The notes: generated from the letters alone by a model not told the origin. Numbered from the stretch's first letter, positions 42,168-54,802 are shown. The stretch is 64,000 bases of DNA from Lepiota brunneoincarnata (GCA_023014365.1 JAEBUN010000048.1:211637-275636); one strand, 5' to 3'. Numbers and translations are program-made.

Positions 42168-44300
42168 ACTTTGTTTTTTTTTATCAATTTATATCTACGT
42201 CTTCCTGTGTTGCCTGCCTCCCCCCCCCCCCACCAAAAAAATAAAATGCGATGTATGCCCGGCAGTGTGTCCTATGGGGCGCTTAAGATGCAAGAAAGGA
42301 ACTGGAGAGGTGGACGAGTGGCTGCAGGTGTAACGACCACCACTCGTCACTGCTAGCGATTGTGTGATGAACCTGGGACGAACCTTTCAGAACACCCTAG
42401 CGAACCCGGATCAAACCTCGGATCAAAATCCTCAGAGTGCGCACATTAAGGAGTTTATCGTAAATCTGTCTGTATGCAAGGAATGAGCCCTGGAGACTCG
42501 TCCATCTCTCTCAGACAACGTGCCCTATAAAACAATCGCAATCGCACTCGCACCCTGAACCCTTGGGTCGCCGTGTTTCGTTCCAGCGCTCCTCACTTGC
42601 GGAAGAGTCTGCATCTCTTCGGAATCATACTTGCCTGCATACCAATGTGAGCAGTCTATGAACCCTGCACTTGATCGAGCGATGCTGGGTTGACAGCTCG
42701 GTCATCACCCAACCCGACCAATGGCTATCCATGCCAATGGGGCACTGCTATATGTCTCAACCCGACGTCTTGCGCTTCAACTAGTGTGCACCTAATTGCG
42801 GCACCGACCTCCCTCATCGCCCATCATTGCTACAGATGTGCCTATAACCTTATCGCTCTGTAGTCTCGCCTGTGCGCACAGAAGTAGCACACTTGCACTT
42901 AGATACCTTAGTTCCTAACGATGGAGATGTCCCCCGCTGCCATAAGACCTTCGATAGGCTACAGCGTAAAGGACTACAGTTTTGTTTGTACATGGTGCCA
43001 GTGTCCCACTCGCACCCGCACATGCGAACAAGGCTTTCTCACCGGGACCGAAATACCCAAGCATTCTCACTGTTCCCGGACGCTCGCACAACGGCAATCC
43101 AACTCTATCATGACGATATCTGTCTATCAGAGAGACCCTGAAGTTAATTATCGAGGCAAAGTCGGACTATCCATTGCACCCGGCAGTAGGCTAAACTCCC
43201 TTGTGAGAATGCCGGCTATCACAATTGCCGGAAACCTATACAATGGCTGCGCAAAGGTTTTCGGTTGCCCCCCGCCATTATTTGGACGTGAAATTCAGAT
43301 CCAAAGGGTTCTGCACCAGGGTGAATATGCAGATGTGGGACAGAGCGATCGCCACCATTCCACCACAGACGTTGACGGCTGCTCTAAAAAATTTTAACCA
43401 ATTTGAATCTTGAAATGGCCTCGACCATCATCTCTCTCTATCATTCCGGTAGTCCGACAGGGCCAGGAGGACGTGCGGAAGTGCTGCTCAAGGCCCCTTG
43501 TGAGCACAGCATATTCCTGATATGGTGTGAGTGTCCGTACAAAGTCACGCATTCTTGATATGGTGCGAGCGCCCGTGTACACCTGTCGCATTATTTGGGT
43601 TGCAATGCCATTAGCAACCGGAGCAGGCACCCCTGACCGCATATGGGTAGAGCCAACACGGGTGATGCGTTCTCGTACGCGAACAGGGTGCTCTCACCCA
43701 GACCGAGATCGCTAGCGCAGCTATCAAATTCAGTGCCGGCGATAGCAGCAAACCAACTTTATCATGACGGTATCTGTCCATCAGAGAGACCCTGAAGTTC
43801 ATGATCGAGGCCATGCCGTGGAGCTGATCCCGCCGACGGTAAACCAACTCTCTTACGAAAACATAAGCTTTCACAGAGTCTCCGGAAACCCCATGAAATA
43901 CCTGGACAAAGGGAAATACCCTTTTACGAATCCAGGGGGGAACTGCACCCGGGGCAAAAATTGCAGAAGCGGGACGGAGAGGTGGCTGCCATTCCAACGC
44001 AGACGTCCACGTCTGCTCTGAAAATTTCAATCCATTTAAATCTTGAAAAGGCGTTGACCATCGCTCGCTGGGTATCCTAGCTATTGTACTGGTAGGATGA
44101 GAGGGCCCAAAAAAATCAATATGATAGAATCGCGTGAGCCCAAAGGCGCCGCAGAATGAATTGAAAAAAAAGAAAAAGATTGCCGTTTGCGTAGGAATCG
44201 ATTCTCAATATGAGGAGATGAAGGATGCGAAGGACCGCTCTCTAGCATCCCCCCCAGTTGCTTTCTCATACCGCTAACCAAGCAAACACTCTAACAAAAC
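42168..44300. repeat. Repeat-rich spacer upstream of the recombinase-helicase gene
   Basis: Contains the second copy of the 21.87-kb dispersed repeat (42884-42990) and a diverged direct duplication: about 43090-43425 against 43740-44055. Shared blocks are TATCATGACG, ATCTGTC(T/C)ATCAGAGAGACC, CTGAAGTT, ATCGAGGC and the end block CTGCTCT(A/G)AAA...AATCTTGAAA. Spacing is about 640 bp. A run GCCCTATAAAAC lies at 42528-42539. No gene is convincing; frames at 42872-43715 lie inside the repeats. Confidence 0.5.
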
Positions 44301-47300
44301 ATGCCTTCCCAAACGTTCGCCTGCACGCAATGCGCTGAGACCTTTGCCGAGGTCAATGCCCGCGATATCCACAGTCGCCGCTGCCACAAAACGGTTACGG
44401 TGAACTATGTCAACCGCAAGATCAAGCTCGATCGGCAGGAAGACGGGATGTTCTGGTGCTACTGCGCCGACAACCACTGCCCCAGGGACTTCCTCACGAC
44501 CAAGTCCATCCGTGAGCACGCCAGGTCGACTGGGCAGCCATGGGTTGGGCCCAGCGTTCAGGTTAGCCTGCGCTCGTTATTTCGCACTCCATCCGTGGCC
44601 CTGATCTTTTCTTGGCCTAGGATAATGACCCCAGTGAAAGCGGGGACGATGACGACACTCCACCACCCCCCCGCAAATCAGTTGGCCTTGGTATGCCCCT
44701 CCATTTCGTCTCCCCCTACCGCTTCGCATTTCTGACCATTACCCTCTCCCACGTAGCTCACCGCTGGTACCAATCCAACCCCCGCATCAACTCTCGCATC
44801 CCCTGTAAGAGCTTCTTGTCCCTCACATGCCTAGGAAGGCTCGCTAACTACATGCCAGGAGGATACTCATGCTGCTGGTGATCCCGCCGGCGAAGATGAC
44901 ATGGACCTGGGGAGCAACGCTGTAAGTCGACATGTCCTCATGCCCAGCCGTCCCCTATCCTGATGCACTGAGCTCCCAGGCCAATGAGGGGGCTTCGGAC
45001 GATCCGCTCCCAGTCCTCAGCGGAAACACCCTTGTCACCCTCGCCCGTCCTCACACTGATGGGTTTATATTTCAATACGGCCCTTCGCTGCTTCATCTGC
45101 CTGGATTGCGGAGTGGCCCTCCTCCCCTCCGCCGCTCACAGTCACGTCCTGTCCTCACATGCTGAGGGTAAGGTCCCCTTCAATACTATGCAGTTTATTG
45201 AGGCCTGTAACGACCTGGAGGTTGCGGACGATTTCCCGGAGGACCTCGACGGGCATGAGGCCATTGACGGACTCCCACTGTTCCGGAACGCCCTCCTCTG
45301 CACCGTAGCTGGGTGCAGAAAGGTATACAACAAGGTGTCGTCCATGCGTCGCCACCACAGGACCCACGAACCCTCCCTTCCGATGCCTTCCAGCTGGCCA
45401 GTAGTCTGTGCCCAGAGGCTTGACCATTCGCGGCACAACTCGTACTTTGTCGTCGTTCCCAAGGAGAATGCGCAGGAGCCACCAGCGGAGGAAGGCTCCT
45501 CCTTGGCATGGCTGGATGAGATCCAGGGGGCCATCGCTTCGGTTGTCCAACCGGTTTCCCTCGCAGCTCAAGATGGTCGCGAGCTCACTCCCTGGCTGAG
45601 GACTACGCAATGGACCGTCCATGTGGGCCTGCATAGGCCTGAGTTCCTCCGGTCTCTGGTTTCCACCCCTGAAAGGAGGGACTATGCATGGCTCATCGAT
45701 GGGGTGTGCCACATGTATTCCTGCGCCACCAACTACATGGACTCCACGCCTGAGCTGGTCCTTCAAAAGCTCAATACGAGCGACCCTGCAAAGTAAGTAG
45801 CCCTCTTTGCTTCCAATCATAGGGAGATTCTGACCCAGACACACTGCAGAGGGTTCTCCAATGACCCTTTCCACGCCCACCAGCATGGGATGGAAACCCT
45901 GGAGCGTTACTGTACGGAAGTCATCCGACTTCTAGCATTCCTCCTCCGGGATAGAGGACCCTACGCACTCCCCCTGCCCCAGCATGTCCAGGTGGCTCTC
46001 GACCACCTGGGCACCCTAGGTCCTGCCTCGGCCTCTGAGGTGGGCGTGCTCATGTCCGGGATACACAAGGTTCTGCTGGGTATTTGGACTACCAGATGGG
46101 ACAGGACCCCAGAGAACAGCATAGGTGACCCAACGGTCTGCTACCTGGCCCTGTCGTCCATCCGGAAGGATGGCAGCTGGGCGCACCCTCGCATCATAAC
46201 CCCCCGTATAGCCAAACTCCAGCACTGCATGCGCCTCACATTTCTGTACCAGATGCACGCCAGCGTAGACGTTCGGCAGGAGGCGGCAAACCTCTCTGAC
46301 TGGTATACAGAAAAACTGGAATCAACGTTCAACTCGCTCAGTTCCCTCCAGCATCGTGCATCCGCCATCGCATACTCTTCCATCAGCCTACCCTCCATCT
46401 GGTGGATGGATTGCGGTCAATACACAGAGCTGCTCTACAAGGGCAGCCGCATCAACCTCGCCCAGATTCGGCACTTGGCCCAAGAGCTGGACAGGCACTC
46501 CCGCCAGATGTGGCATGAAGATGTGCTCCTGGGGATGGATTTGCGGGCGGAACACGGCTTCTTGGTGGAGGACCTCAGCCTGGCCACCCCGGGCTACTCC
46601 TTTATTGACGACCATCGCAACACCACCTTCAAGAACCGGAGGATCTTTCTTGAGGCTGTTCTCAAGCACCCTCAGCACTCGCGGTCGTTCATTAGCGGCT
46701 ACCATCCGGAGACTGGGGAGCCCTACTGGAACATCCAGATGATGAGGAAGTGGCTCTGCAGTTACTGCAAGTTTCTGGCCCTCCAGATGACACGATTCGA
46801 GATCCTGGGAGGGTCCCCCAGCCGCGGGACTGAGCTTACCTGCATCCAAATCCGCAACACCTCCACCCGCACCCGAGGGCTCTATGTCATGGGCGACCAC
46901 CTTGCCATCGTTTGTCAATACAACAAGACCAGCGCCCTCACAGGCCGGGAGAGGCTGATCCCTCACAGCCTGGATGCGTACACGTCGGATCTCATGATCC
47001 AAGATCTCGCTATCGCTCGTCCTTTCGCCCAAGTTGTGGCGCACATACTGTACGAGGGGAATCCTGAGGTCCAAAGGATCTGGAATACCTACCTCTTCGT
47101 CAACCGCGACCGGTTGTTCACCACCGACCATGTAACCAAGTGGATGAAGGCCATGACCGGCCCAGCCATGGGTATCCAGCTAGGCTTACAGCAGTGGAGG
47201 CATATCCAGGCTGCCTTTCGTCGCCATCACTGCACCGAGTTCGACCAGCTATTCGATGTGGAGCATGTTGACACGGTGGGCGCCCTTCAGTCTGGGCATA

Positions 47301-49925
47301 GCAGGTCCACCGAGAATCGAGTGTACGGGATCTCTCCCGACGCTTTCTCGGGGGTAGCGGAGGATATCCTGCCGCTCTTCCTCCAGTCCAGCACCAAGTG
47401 GCATGGCGTGTGCCAAGTTACCTGCGGGGGTCAGCTAAGTACTTACAGACCCCCACCCACACCCAGCACGGCCGCAGATCCCCAACCTATCCCTCCGGTC
47501 CCTTCAGCCCCATCCTCTCCTCCTCCTCCTCCTCCTTGTCCTCCTCCTTGTCCTCCTCCTCCTGCCCCTGCGCCCTTGTGCCAGCCAGCCGCTCAGTCCG
47601 GTGGCAGTCAGGTAAGCCTACCACCCAATGTTCCCTTATCAATGCTCAACCTAATCCACCATGATGCGATAGCTGGAATCGAAGCCTGAGACAGAAAGGT
47701 GAAGTCCACCAACCCCCAACCTACTAACCCTGTGCTGACCCAACCCCTCCTTCCACCCCACCAAAGTGCCCCCCACGCTTCACCCGCTCACCTGGATGGA
47801 CCTGCGCCATCGGAGCAAAAGTCATTGGACCTCGATGTGGTATGCCCCCCCCCATACATCTCATTCACCACTTGGGCTGATGGTTCGACGTTAGCAGAAA
47901 AACCGTTCCGGTTCTTTGGAGAGCCGTGCGCTCTGTGTCCTTCGTGCCCTCCTCAAGGATCCGGAGGCTACCTGGAGCTCCGAAGGACAGAAGACTGCTG
48001 TGCTCGCCGCCGCAAAACGGAAGACTGACGTAGCCGTCTTCCTCGGCACAGGTGGAGGAAAGACCATGGCAGGGCTCATTCCAGCCATCCTCGACGGGCA
48101 GGAAGGAGCCTTGACCATCTTTGTCCTTCCCCTTCGCTCTCTGCTGAGCGATTACAGCCGCAGGCTGGATGCCATGGCTGTCCGGTACCAGGTCCACCAG
48201 GGCACGGCCACAGCCTGCATACGCAGTCACCCTTACATCGTCCTCGTCACCGCAGAGAACGCAGCATCCAGCCACTTCCTGGATTGCCTCACTCGGGTCC
48301 AGGTCACCAACCCGGTCCACCGCCTTGTCTACGATGAGGCCCATTTTGCCATCACAACGAACGACTATCGCGCCTGCATGAACACCGTTTACCTCCTTCG
48401 CCAGTTCAGCATGCAGCTGGTTCTGCTCTCAGGGACCGTTTCCCCCACCTCCCAGGAGGCGATCGCCCACGCTTTCAACCTCCTTCCATCCACCATCACC
48501 GTTCGGGGCAGCACCAACCGCCCCGAGCTCTCATATTCGGTTGCTGGCAGGGCCCAGACGACGGACCAGCTGATCGAACGCACCAAGTCCCTCTACGAGC
48601 TTTATGAGAGGGTCTTAAAGGAGGAGGATCGTGCCCTGGTCTTTGTTCAGACCCTCGATATGGGCCTGGACGTCGCTGACGCTCTCTCCTGTGATTTCTA
48701 CAATGGGTCTGTGATGCTGAAAGAGGAGGAACGGCTCGAAATGCACCAGGCATGGCTTTCTGGAGAGAAGAAGGTGATGGTATGCACCTCTGCATTTGGG
48801 GCTGGTAACGATTATCCCCATGTCCGGATGATCATTCATGCAGGGACCCCCAGGGAGATGGTCAATTATATACAGGAGGCCGGTAGAGCAGGGCGAGACA
48901 GGCAGCCCGCTCACTGCTATATCATTCCCCAGTCACGAGCAGCCCCCTCCATCCCCGAAGGCCTTATTGATCACAAAGGCCAGCAGGCCGCCTACGAGAT
49001 GATCCACGGCCCCCACGGCTGTCTCAGGCAGCAGATGACGGCATTCATCGATGGAGTGGGCATCCAGTGCAGGTCCGATCCGAGCAATATGCTCTGCAAC
49101 CGGTGCCAGTTGGGGCCTCTGGAGTCCCCGCAGCCCCTGGAGCGCCCTTCACCCCTCGCTGGCCAGCCTGCCAGCCAACCCCGCTCAGGGCCCTCCACCC
49201 AGCCCCCCCGCCGTCAGGCATCCTTGGCCAGGACATCATCTTGGAGCAGCACCCCCAGCATTCGGCTCAGCCAAGAAGCGGTTAGGGATACCATGCATTC
49301 TGGCACCCCTACCCTGTACGTCCCCAGCCCTCACCCCTGTAGCTCTGGCTCGCACGAACCGGTCGGCTACAATCGCAGGCGCACGAGGGAGCTCCTCCAG
49401 GACCCATTCGAGGAGCAGGCGGAAAGTAGCAAACGCAGAAAGATCGGGCAAGACCTCGACGAGCACATCTCGACGGAGCGAATCCAGACCGCTCTCTTCC
49501 TGGTCGATGGCTGCTGCGCTCCTTGCCTTGTCCTCCGGAACCAACGGGAAACCCATCCTCTGACCAAGTGTACCACGTTCTCTTCCCTTTTCTCCCGTTA
49601 CGTTCTTTGGAAGAGAGCCATTACTTACAGCCCCACTGTCCATGGGTCCATCTGTTACTTCTGCCATGTCCCGCAGATCAACGACGACCTCCATCCTTAC
49701 TCAAAAACCCCTGCGGAGTGCCCCAACCGCGATGCCGTGGGACCGTGTATTTTCGCCATCCTCCATTCCCGGCATCTTCGTTCAGAGGCCCAGCAGTTCT
49801 TTGGGGTTGAGTGGGCGGACGATCGAGATTTTGCTCGCTGGGTCTCGGGTAACCCGGTGGGCCGGTTCATCACGAGGGGGCTTGCTGTCTTCCTCTGGTT
49901 TGTGGAGGAGAAGCTTGAGAAATAG
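44301..49925 (+). CDS. Zinc-finger / tyrosine-recombinase-like / RecQ-like helicase fusion
   Basis: One gene of about 1700 aa. Exons: 44301..44561; short acidic/Pro-Thr exons near 44621-44680, 44757-44804 and 44859-44921; 44980..45792 (contains one unresolved frame change before CFICLDCG); 45850..47611; 47673..47698 (26 nt); 47767..47839; 47895..49925. The last four junctions are in frame, so recombinase and helicase parts are joined. N-terminal zinc motifs: FACTQCAETF...HSRRCH, CFICLDCG...HVLSSH and a standard C2H2 (CTVAGCRKVYNKVSSMRRHH). Recombinase-like block in 45850-47611: SPSRGTELTCIQI (Arg codon 46823), YNKTSALTGRERLIPHS, QQWRHIQAAFRRHH and GHSRSTENRVYG (candidate Tyr 47324). Helicase: LGTGGGKT, VYDEAH, LSGT, CTSAFGAGNDYPH and YIQEAGRAGRD (RecQ motif VI). 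The C-terminus is Ser/Pro-rich, then a Cys-rich end. Related RecQ-type genes are known near fungal telomeres. Confidence 0.82.
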
Positions 49926-50212
49926 TCATAGTAAATTCATGTAATCACTATTCTTATTGAATGCCATCGCCCCCTTCCGGGGCTCTCCTTAGGCCCGATG
50001 TCAGACGTTGGGCGATCCGGCTGCTCTTGGAAGGCCCTGAGTTCTCGTAAGAGAACAAGTTACCGTATCTGAGATTTTGCAGAAGCCACGGGTGCTCTCG
50101 CACGCAAGCCGCCGCCCGATGAAATCGTTCCTTGGACCGGAAAGGGTTGACATAATTAGAGGAGCATGGATTTAAGCAGAAGGAAAGGCTTTACCGAACC
50201 CCCAGATTCGCT

Positions 50213-51759
50213 ATGTCCCGCAAACTCCACTCGCATTTGCGCAACGCACGCGACCAATTCAATCAAGAGATAGACGGGATGTTGGCCATTGACAGAGACG
50301 AACCAGGGATTCGAAGCCGCGTTCAAAGCCTCCATAAATATGCGCACCACATCCTCGAGCTGACCACTCGAGTATGCCAAGAATTCGAGCTCGATCTCGA
50401 CGACCCGGAGTTCTTGCATGCACCCAGCCAACCGGACCCAACTCCGTCCGATGAAAACGAGGACGGGGAAGGGGAAGGGGAAGGGGAAGGGGAAGGGGAA
50501 GAGGAGGAACCAGGACCAGGTACGAAAACTGAGGGCAGACTGGTTGCACCATTCTGACTTGGCTGTAGGATTGAGAACGCGCGAGGGTAACCGCACCGCG
50601 CAAGCAGCGGTGAGTACGGGGCCATTACCCTAGGTTATCTTTGGCTAACGGCGATGTGAGGCTGCGCGTGCGGACCTCGTAGAGGTCTTCAAGGAAGTGA
50701 AGGAGCTATACCAGCCCGATGGGCAAATCGTGTTGGACATCGTTTCCCCAAGGAACGACGTTAGCAGCATGGTCAAGGACAATATTGCCTTTGGACGGCT
50801 GTTGTCGCTCTATGCGCCGCCTGAGGAGGATGAGGTGGAGACGCTGCTGAGGAAACTTGGGTTGAATGAAAGGCGCTGGCTTGGTTTCCATGAACGCCTT
50901 GTCCAGACTGAAGGAGGGCACGGAGATGCCTCTTTACTGGCGATGGAGCAGGTGAGCACCAGAATTTCACGCGCGCCGCCTGACACAGCTCACCGGGGTT
51001 GCAGGTCATGAGGACGGCTAGAGAAGGTTCCCAGATCTACGTCTGGGTAGAGTCCGTCATCAGCACGGTGGTGCAGCTCAAGTTTGCAAGAGCATGGAAG
51101 GCCAGAGGAGGCCGTCGGGGCTGGAAGAAGAAATTTGCAGAAGACCTTTTTGAAGCACTCAAGGTGAGAGAGGAAGGAATACTTCCAAGGGCTGCTCCAG
51201 CCGCTCCAGATACTCCAGTCCCTCGGGATACTCCAGCCCCTTCAGCTACTCCAGCCCCTTCAGCCGCTCCAGCTGAGACAGAGGAGAGAGAAAGGGAGAA
51301 GAAGGCATTCTGTGCCTCTCACCGAAAGCTCGTGGCTTCTCGGAACCGAATTCTAATGCTCTATGACACCGTGGGTCCATATATATGCTCTCAAACTATG
51401 TCAAGTATTGATGTGGTTAGTAGTTTGGGGCAACGGTGCTCACCCAAACGGTGTTTCGGCCGGCGATCAATATTTTGCCCAGGTGGCATACCCCCTCCTT
51501 TGCACGCAACGCAACGTACCTGGTTCAGCACCACTTGGACATCATGGTAGAGGTAGGGTTGCTCCCACTGTACCGAACGGCTCACGGAAGAGAAGGGGGC
51601 ACTGATGAACAGGTGATGAGGGAATGGATTCAAGAGACTCATGTTGCGGCGACGCAGTGGGTTGTTGAGATATTGAGGGTTGTCACAGAGCCCCAGATAG
51701 CGGAGTGGGTTAGGGAGTTCTTAGTTGGAGAGCCGCCAGGATATATGGTGCAGCTGTGA
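50213..51759 (+). CDS. Hypothetical 446-aa protein downstream of the helicase gene
   Basis: Not recognised. Exons 50213..50519, 50569..50609, 50661..50951, 51005..51370, 51424..51759; 1341 nt, all phases consistent. Starts MSRKLHSHLRNARDQFNQEI with helical, mixed-charge sequence, then a Gly-Glu repeat from a GGGGAA microsatellite (about 50463-50505). A helical region follows (DLVEVFKEVKELYQPDGQI, SLYAPPEEDEVETLLRKLGL, VWVESVISTVVQLKFARAW), then an Ala/Pro repeat (TPAPSATPAPSAAPAE) and a final helical part (YLVQHHLDIMVEVGLLPLY, MREWIQETHVAATQWVVEIL). Same strand and 287 bp after the helicase gene. Could be a partner of it or an independent accessory gene. Confidence 0.7.
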
Positions 51760-53361
51760 CTAGTGGGGCGGTTACTAGTTTCATCTGTCTAGGAACTGCT
51801 GTAGTAAAATGGATGAAATGCCACTGACTTGGTGGACTGGTTTCCTCAGACTCGAGACACCGCCGAACGACGGCTGTCGCTTCGGCGGGGGGGCGCTCCG
51901 ATCGTCTTGATCCGGAGTCCATTCCGGGTTCGGCTTCCGAGTTCGACGAGAGGTGGCGTGGGGCAGCCGTTACATGTCCAGCCCGCATGCCCACCTCTAC
52001 GCCGAATGCCATTGACTTGGCGCACTGGTTCCACCTTGAACAACTTCTAAGACATTTTACAGGGCCCCCCAAGTTATGAGCAAGCTAAATATTGCCCTCC
52101 AGGGAAAAGAGGGAGCGCAAGGATGGACACCGCGCGCAAACGCGGCAACGGTGGGCACTATGCCCAGATACGGCAACAGTGGACACCGCGCGCAAACGCG
52201 GCAACGGACACTATGCACAAATACGGCAACAGTGGACACCGCGCGCAAACGCGGCAACGGACACTATGCCCAAATACGGCAACGGTGGACACACTGTGCC
52301 CAAATACGGCAACGGTGGACACACTGTGCCCAAATACGGCAGCAGCGGACACCCCACCCAAATACGGCGAGGGCTGAAGGTCTGCCTGCGACCAAGCATG
52401 CCTCCTCCGCCATCTCCTCAAGCCCAAGGCTTCTCCATGCTCCCCATCCTGCAAGACCCGCCCTCGTTGCTTTTTGTATAGGGCGGCAAAATTCGCCAGT
52501 GCGCGGGAACCCTTGCAGGGTCGTTACGTGGCTATTAAAAGCCCTTGCCACATCATCGGGTTGAACTTGAACGCCAACCACCTTCGCCTTCGCTCTCGCT
52601 CTCGCCCTCGCCCTCGCCCTCGCCCTCGCCCTCACCCTGAACCCCCTCCGTCGCTTCGGCTCTCTCTCTCCTTGGCCATTGGCCCTCCCTCTGCTCGGCC
52701 TGCGTGGCAGCGCTGGAGCTTGGATCCTCCCATGTGCGCAGTGGGAAGATCCAAGCTCCAGCGTAGGGTATGTTTCTGTCTGATCCTTGCTTGCTCTCAC
52801 ATCTGCTCTTTTCTAGGCAGGTAGAATCCATATACGTTTGGGACATGTTTGGATGATTTTATTTTGGAACCCTTTGACAATTCCTGAGCGCTGTACCAGC
52901 GCATCTCACTCCGGAGTCTGAGAATTTTAAACCCCCATTTCTGATACAATTTTTGTTTGTTTATTGATTTTGTCAACTTGAATTTGTATTTGTGCTATGT
53001 AAAAAGGACTTGGCCTTTGTTGTGAATGTGAATTGAATAGGGTGTCAGACTTTCAACCCGGTGAACTCTTTAGGGCCGGTCAAGTAAAGCCAAAGACCCG
53101 CCTTATGGGCAAGTCTGCCAAGGGAATAAATAGTTTTACCTAGTCCAACGTTAAGTAAACAAGTCCCGCCTGGCTGCTAGCAGCCCAGCCACCAAGCAAC
53201 TGAAAAAATGCCCAAGGAAAAGTCCTCCAGGCAAGAAAAAGTTCAAAAGATGGACAAGGTGGGTTTGCATATACAGCTCGCTCTGCGCTTGGGGACTTTG
53301 GCTGAACCAGCATACCCAGCCAGCTGAAAGGGGCCAGAAAATTCCACCCCCTCCGCCCAGG
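51760..53361. repeat. Spacer with minisatellite, microsatellite and 22-bp hairpin
   Basis: 51880-51985 is a copy of the dispersed repeat also seen inverted at 39825-39935. About 52118-52372 is a minisatellite built from CAAATACGGCAACGGTGGACA and CGCGCAAACGCGGCAACGG modules. 52585-52637 is a CTCGCC hexamer run. 52711-52732 and 52742-52763 form an inverted repeat (CGCTGGAGCTTGGATC...) matching at 21 of 22 positions with a 9-base loop. No gene seen. Confidence 0.75.
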
Positions 53362-54802
53362 TTGTATATGATGAAAGAAGCCTTGTGCGGCAGCAGGAAC
53401 AGAAGTAGGAGCCCCGCTGTAAGACTTCAAATGACCCTGGAGCAGGCAGAGCGTAGGGTTGGGGATTTCTTACTTTATGCAGACATGTACAGAATGCCTT
53501 TTACGCATGAAGACCTGAAGGCCCAAAACGGTCGCTTGGATGAAAGAAAGGCCGAGCTGGAGGCATTTTGCAACAAGGAACTGGGACCTGGGCAGCCTAG
53601 CCGGCCATTCTCTGCTCAATACTTCGACAGGGACGGCAAACCGCTGTTCTTTTACTTTGGAGTGAGAAGGAGAAGTGACCGGGTGGGTTGGCTCGCATGA
53701 CTGATCCTGTAAACTCATTTGCTTACTGGAGCATCAGGAGCTCAAGCGGCCGGTTGACCTGGGTGGAGACCTTTCGGTTCAATACCAAGGTAGGACGGTG
53801 CTAGACATGCACCGCGGTGACCTGGTTGAGGATGGGATAGGAGTAAGTGGCCTCTTTCGTGCTATATTGATTATTAAGCTTTGGCAGGACCGGTTAGCCA
53901 AGGCCTACCAGCATGCTACGCAGGCGCTGTGCGCTGTGGTGAAGCCAAAGGCATGCACCAGCGCAGACAAGAGGCACAAATCTGGGGACTTGGATGGAGG
54001 GGTGCTGAGATACAGGGTCCAAGGGTCAGGGGAACTACGGGAGGAGAGCACCGGAGTACTTCACCTTGTTCAAGGGTGGATACAGCAGGGCCAAAGAGAG
54101 CGGGTGAGTGCTGCCGCTCCGTGGAACAAGGTATAATACATACGATCCTGAACGTATCTTAGGGCCTGTACCTCTCAGAACCCATGTCAAGGAGTGGAAT
54201 GGCAGCAGGAGCGGTGGCTGGGTACTACTTTGAGACGAGCCCGGTGGCCAAGATTTTGGCCATTATGTTCAAGGCGACGTTCCCGAGCATGTACGCCAAG
54301 TATGAGAAAGCTTTCGAGGCGGGAGCTTGGTTCCAGGATGGAAGAGACCCGGGACCTTGGCTGGGAAGAGCCATCATATACAAGCTCCAAGGTGATCTGC
54401 ATGTGGACGACAAGGATTTTGGGCCAGCGGCATGTTTTCCATGCGGTGATTTCATAGGGGGGGAGATGTGCCTTCCCCAATTTGGAGCCAAATTCTCGTC
54501 TGTACCCCTCCCTTCCTTACTCTCGCCGTCCTCGCTCTAATGCCTTGATCTTCATCAGATATTTTCCAGGACATGTCTGTCTCTTTGAGTCAGCAGACAT
54601 ATGGCACAAAGTCTGTCTCTACCAACCGCTCCCCCACAACCCTTCAATACCCTCCCTGACCCCAGGAAGAATTTCCACTGTCTTTTTCTTCCCTGAAGCC
54701 AGCTATGAGATTCTCAAGGACAAAGAGAAGGAGTGGGGGTTAAGGACAAACTATGGAAGGGGGGGAAGCCTAGAGGACAAGCTGATCTGCAAGAGGACGT
54801 GA
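53362..54802 (+). CDS. 2OG-Fe(II) oxygenase, resembling fungal TET/JBP family
   Basis: 406 aa from exons 53362..53682, 53738..53842, 53888..54103, 54163..54497, 54559..54802 (1221 nt, phases consistent). The C-terminal half carries the dioxygenase signature: GDLHVDDKDFGPAACFP (HxD iron ligands), CGDFIGGEMCLPQFGAKFS, then across the last intron YFPGHVCLFESADIWHKVCL (distal His). GGxxxLPxxG followed by YxPGxVxLFxS...H is the layout of the expanded basidiomycete TET/JBP-like group, whose animal members oxidise 5-methylcytosine. N-terminal part: TLEQAERRVGDFLLYADMYR, helical, unassigned. Start 53362 is the first ATG of the exon; MMKEAL two codons on is possible. Substrate (DNA or protein) is not determined by sequence. 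Confidence 0.78.

Noticed and set aside
45155..47131. Long - strand frames opposite the recombinase-helicase gene
   Set aside because: Antisense shadows of a coding exon with high third-position GC; no motifs.
52076..52564. Repeated-peptide frames near 52.1-52.5 kb
   Set aside because: Translations of the CAAATACGGCAACGG minisatellite; several frames on both strands are equally open.
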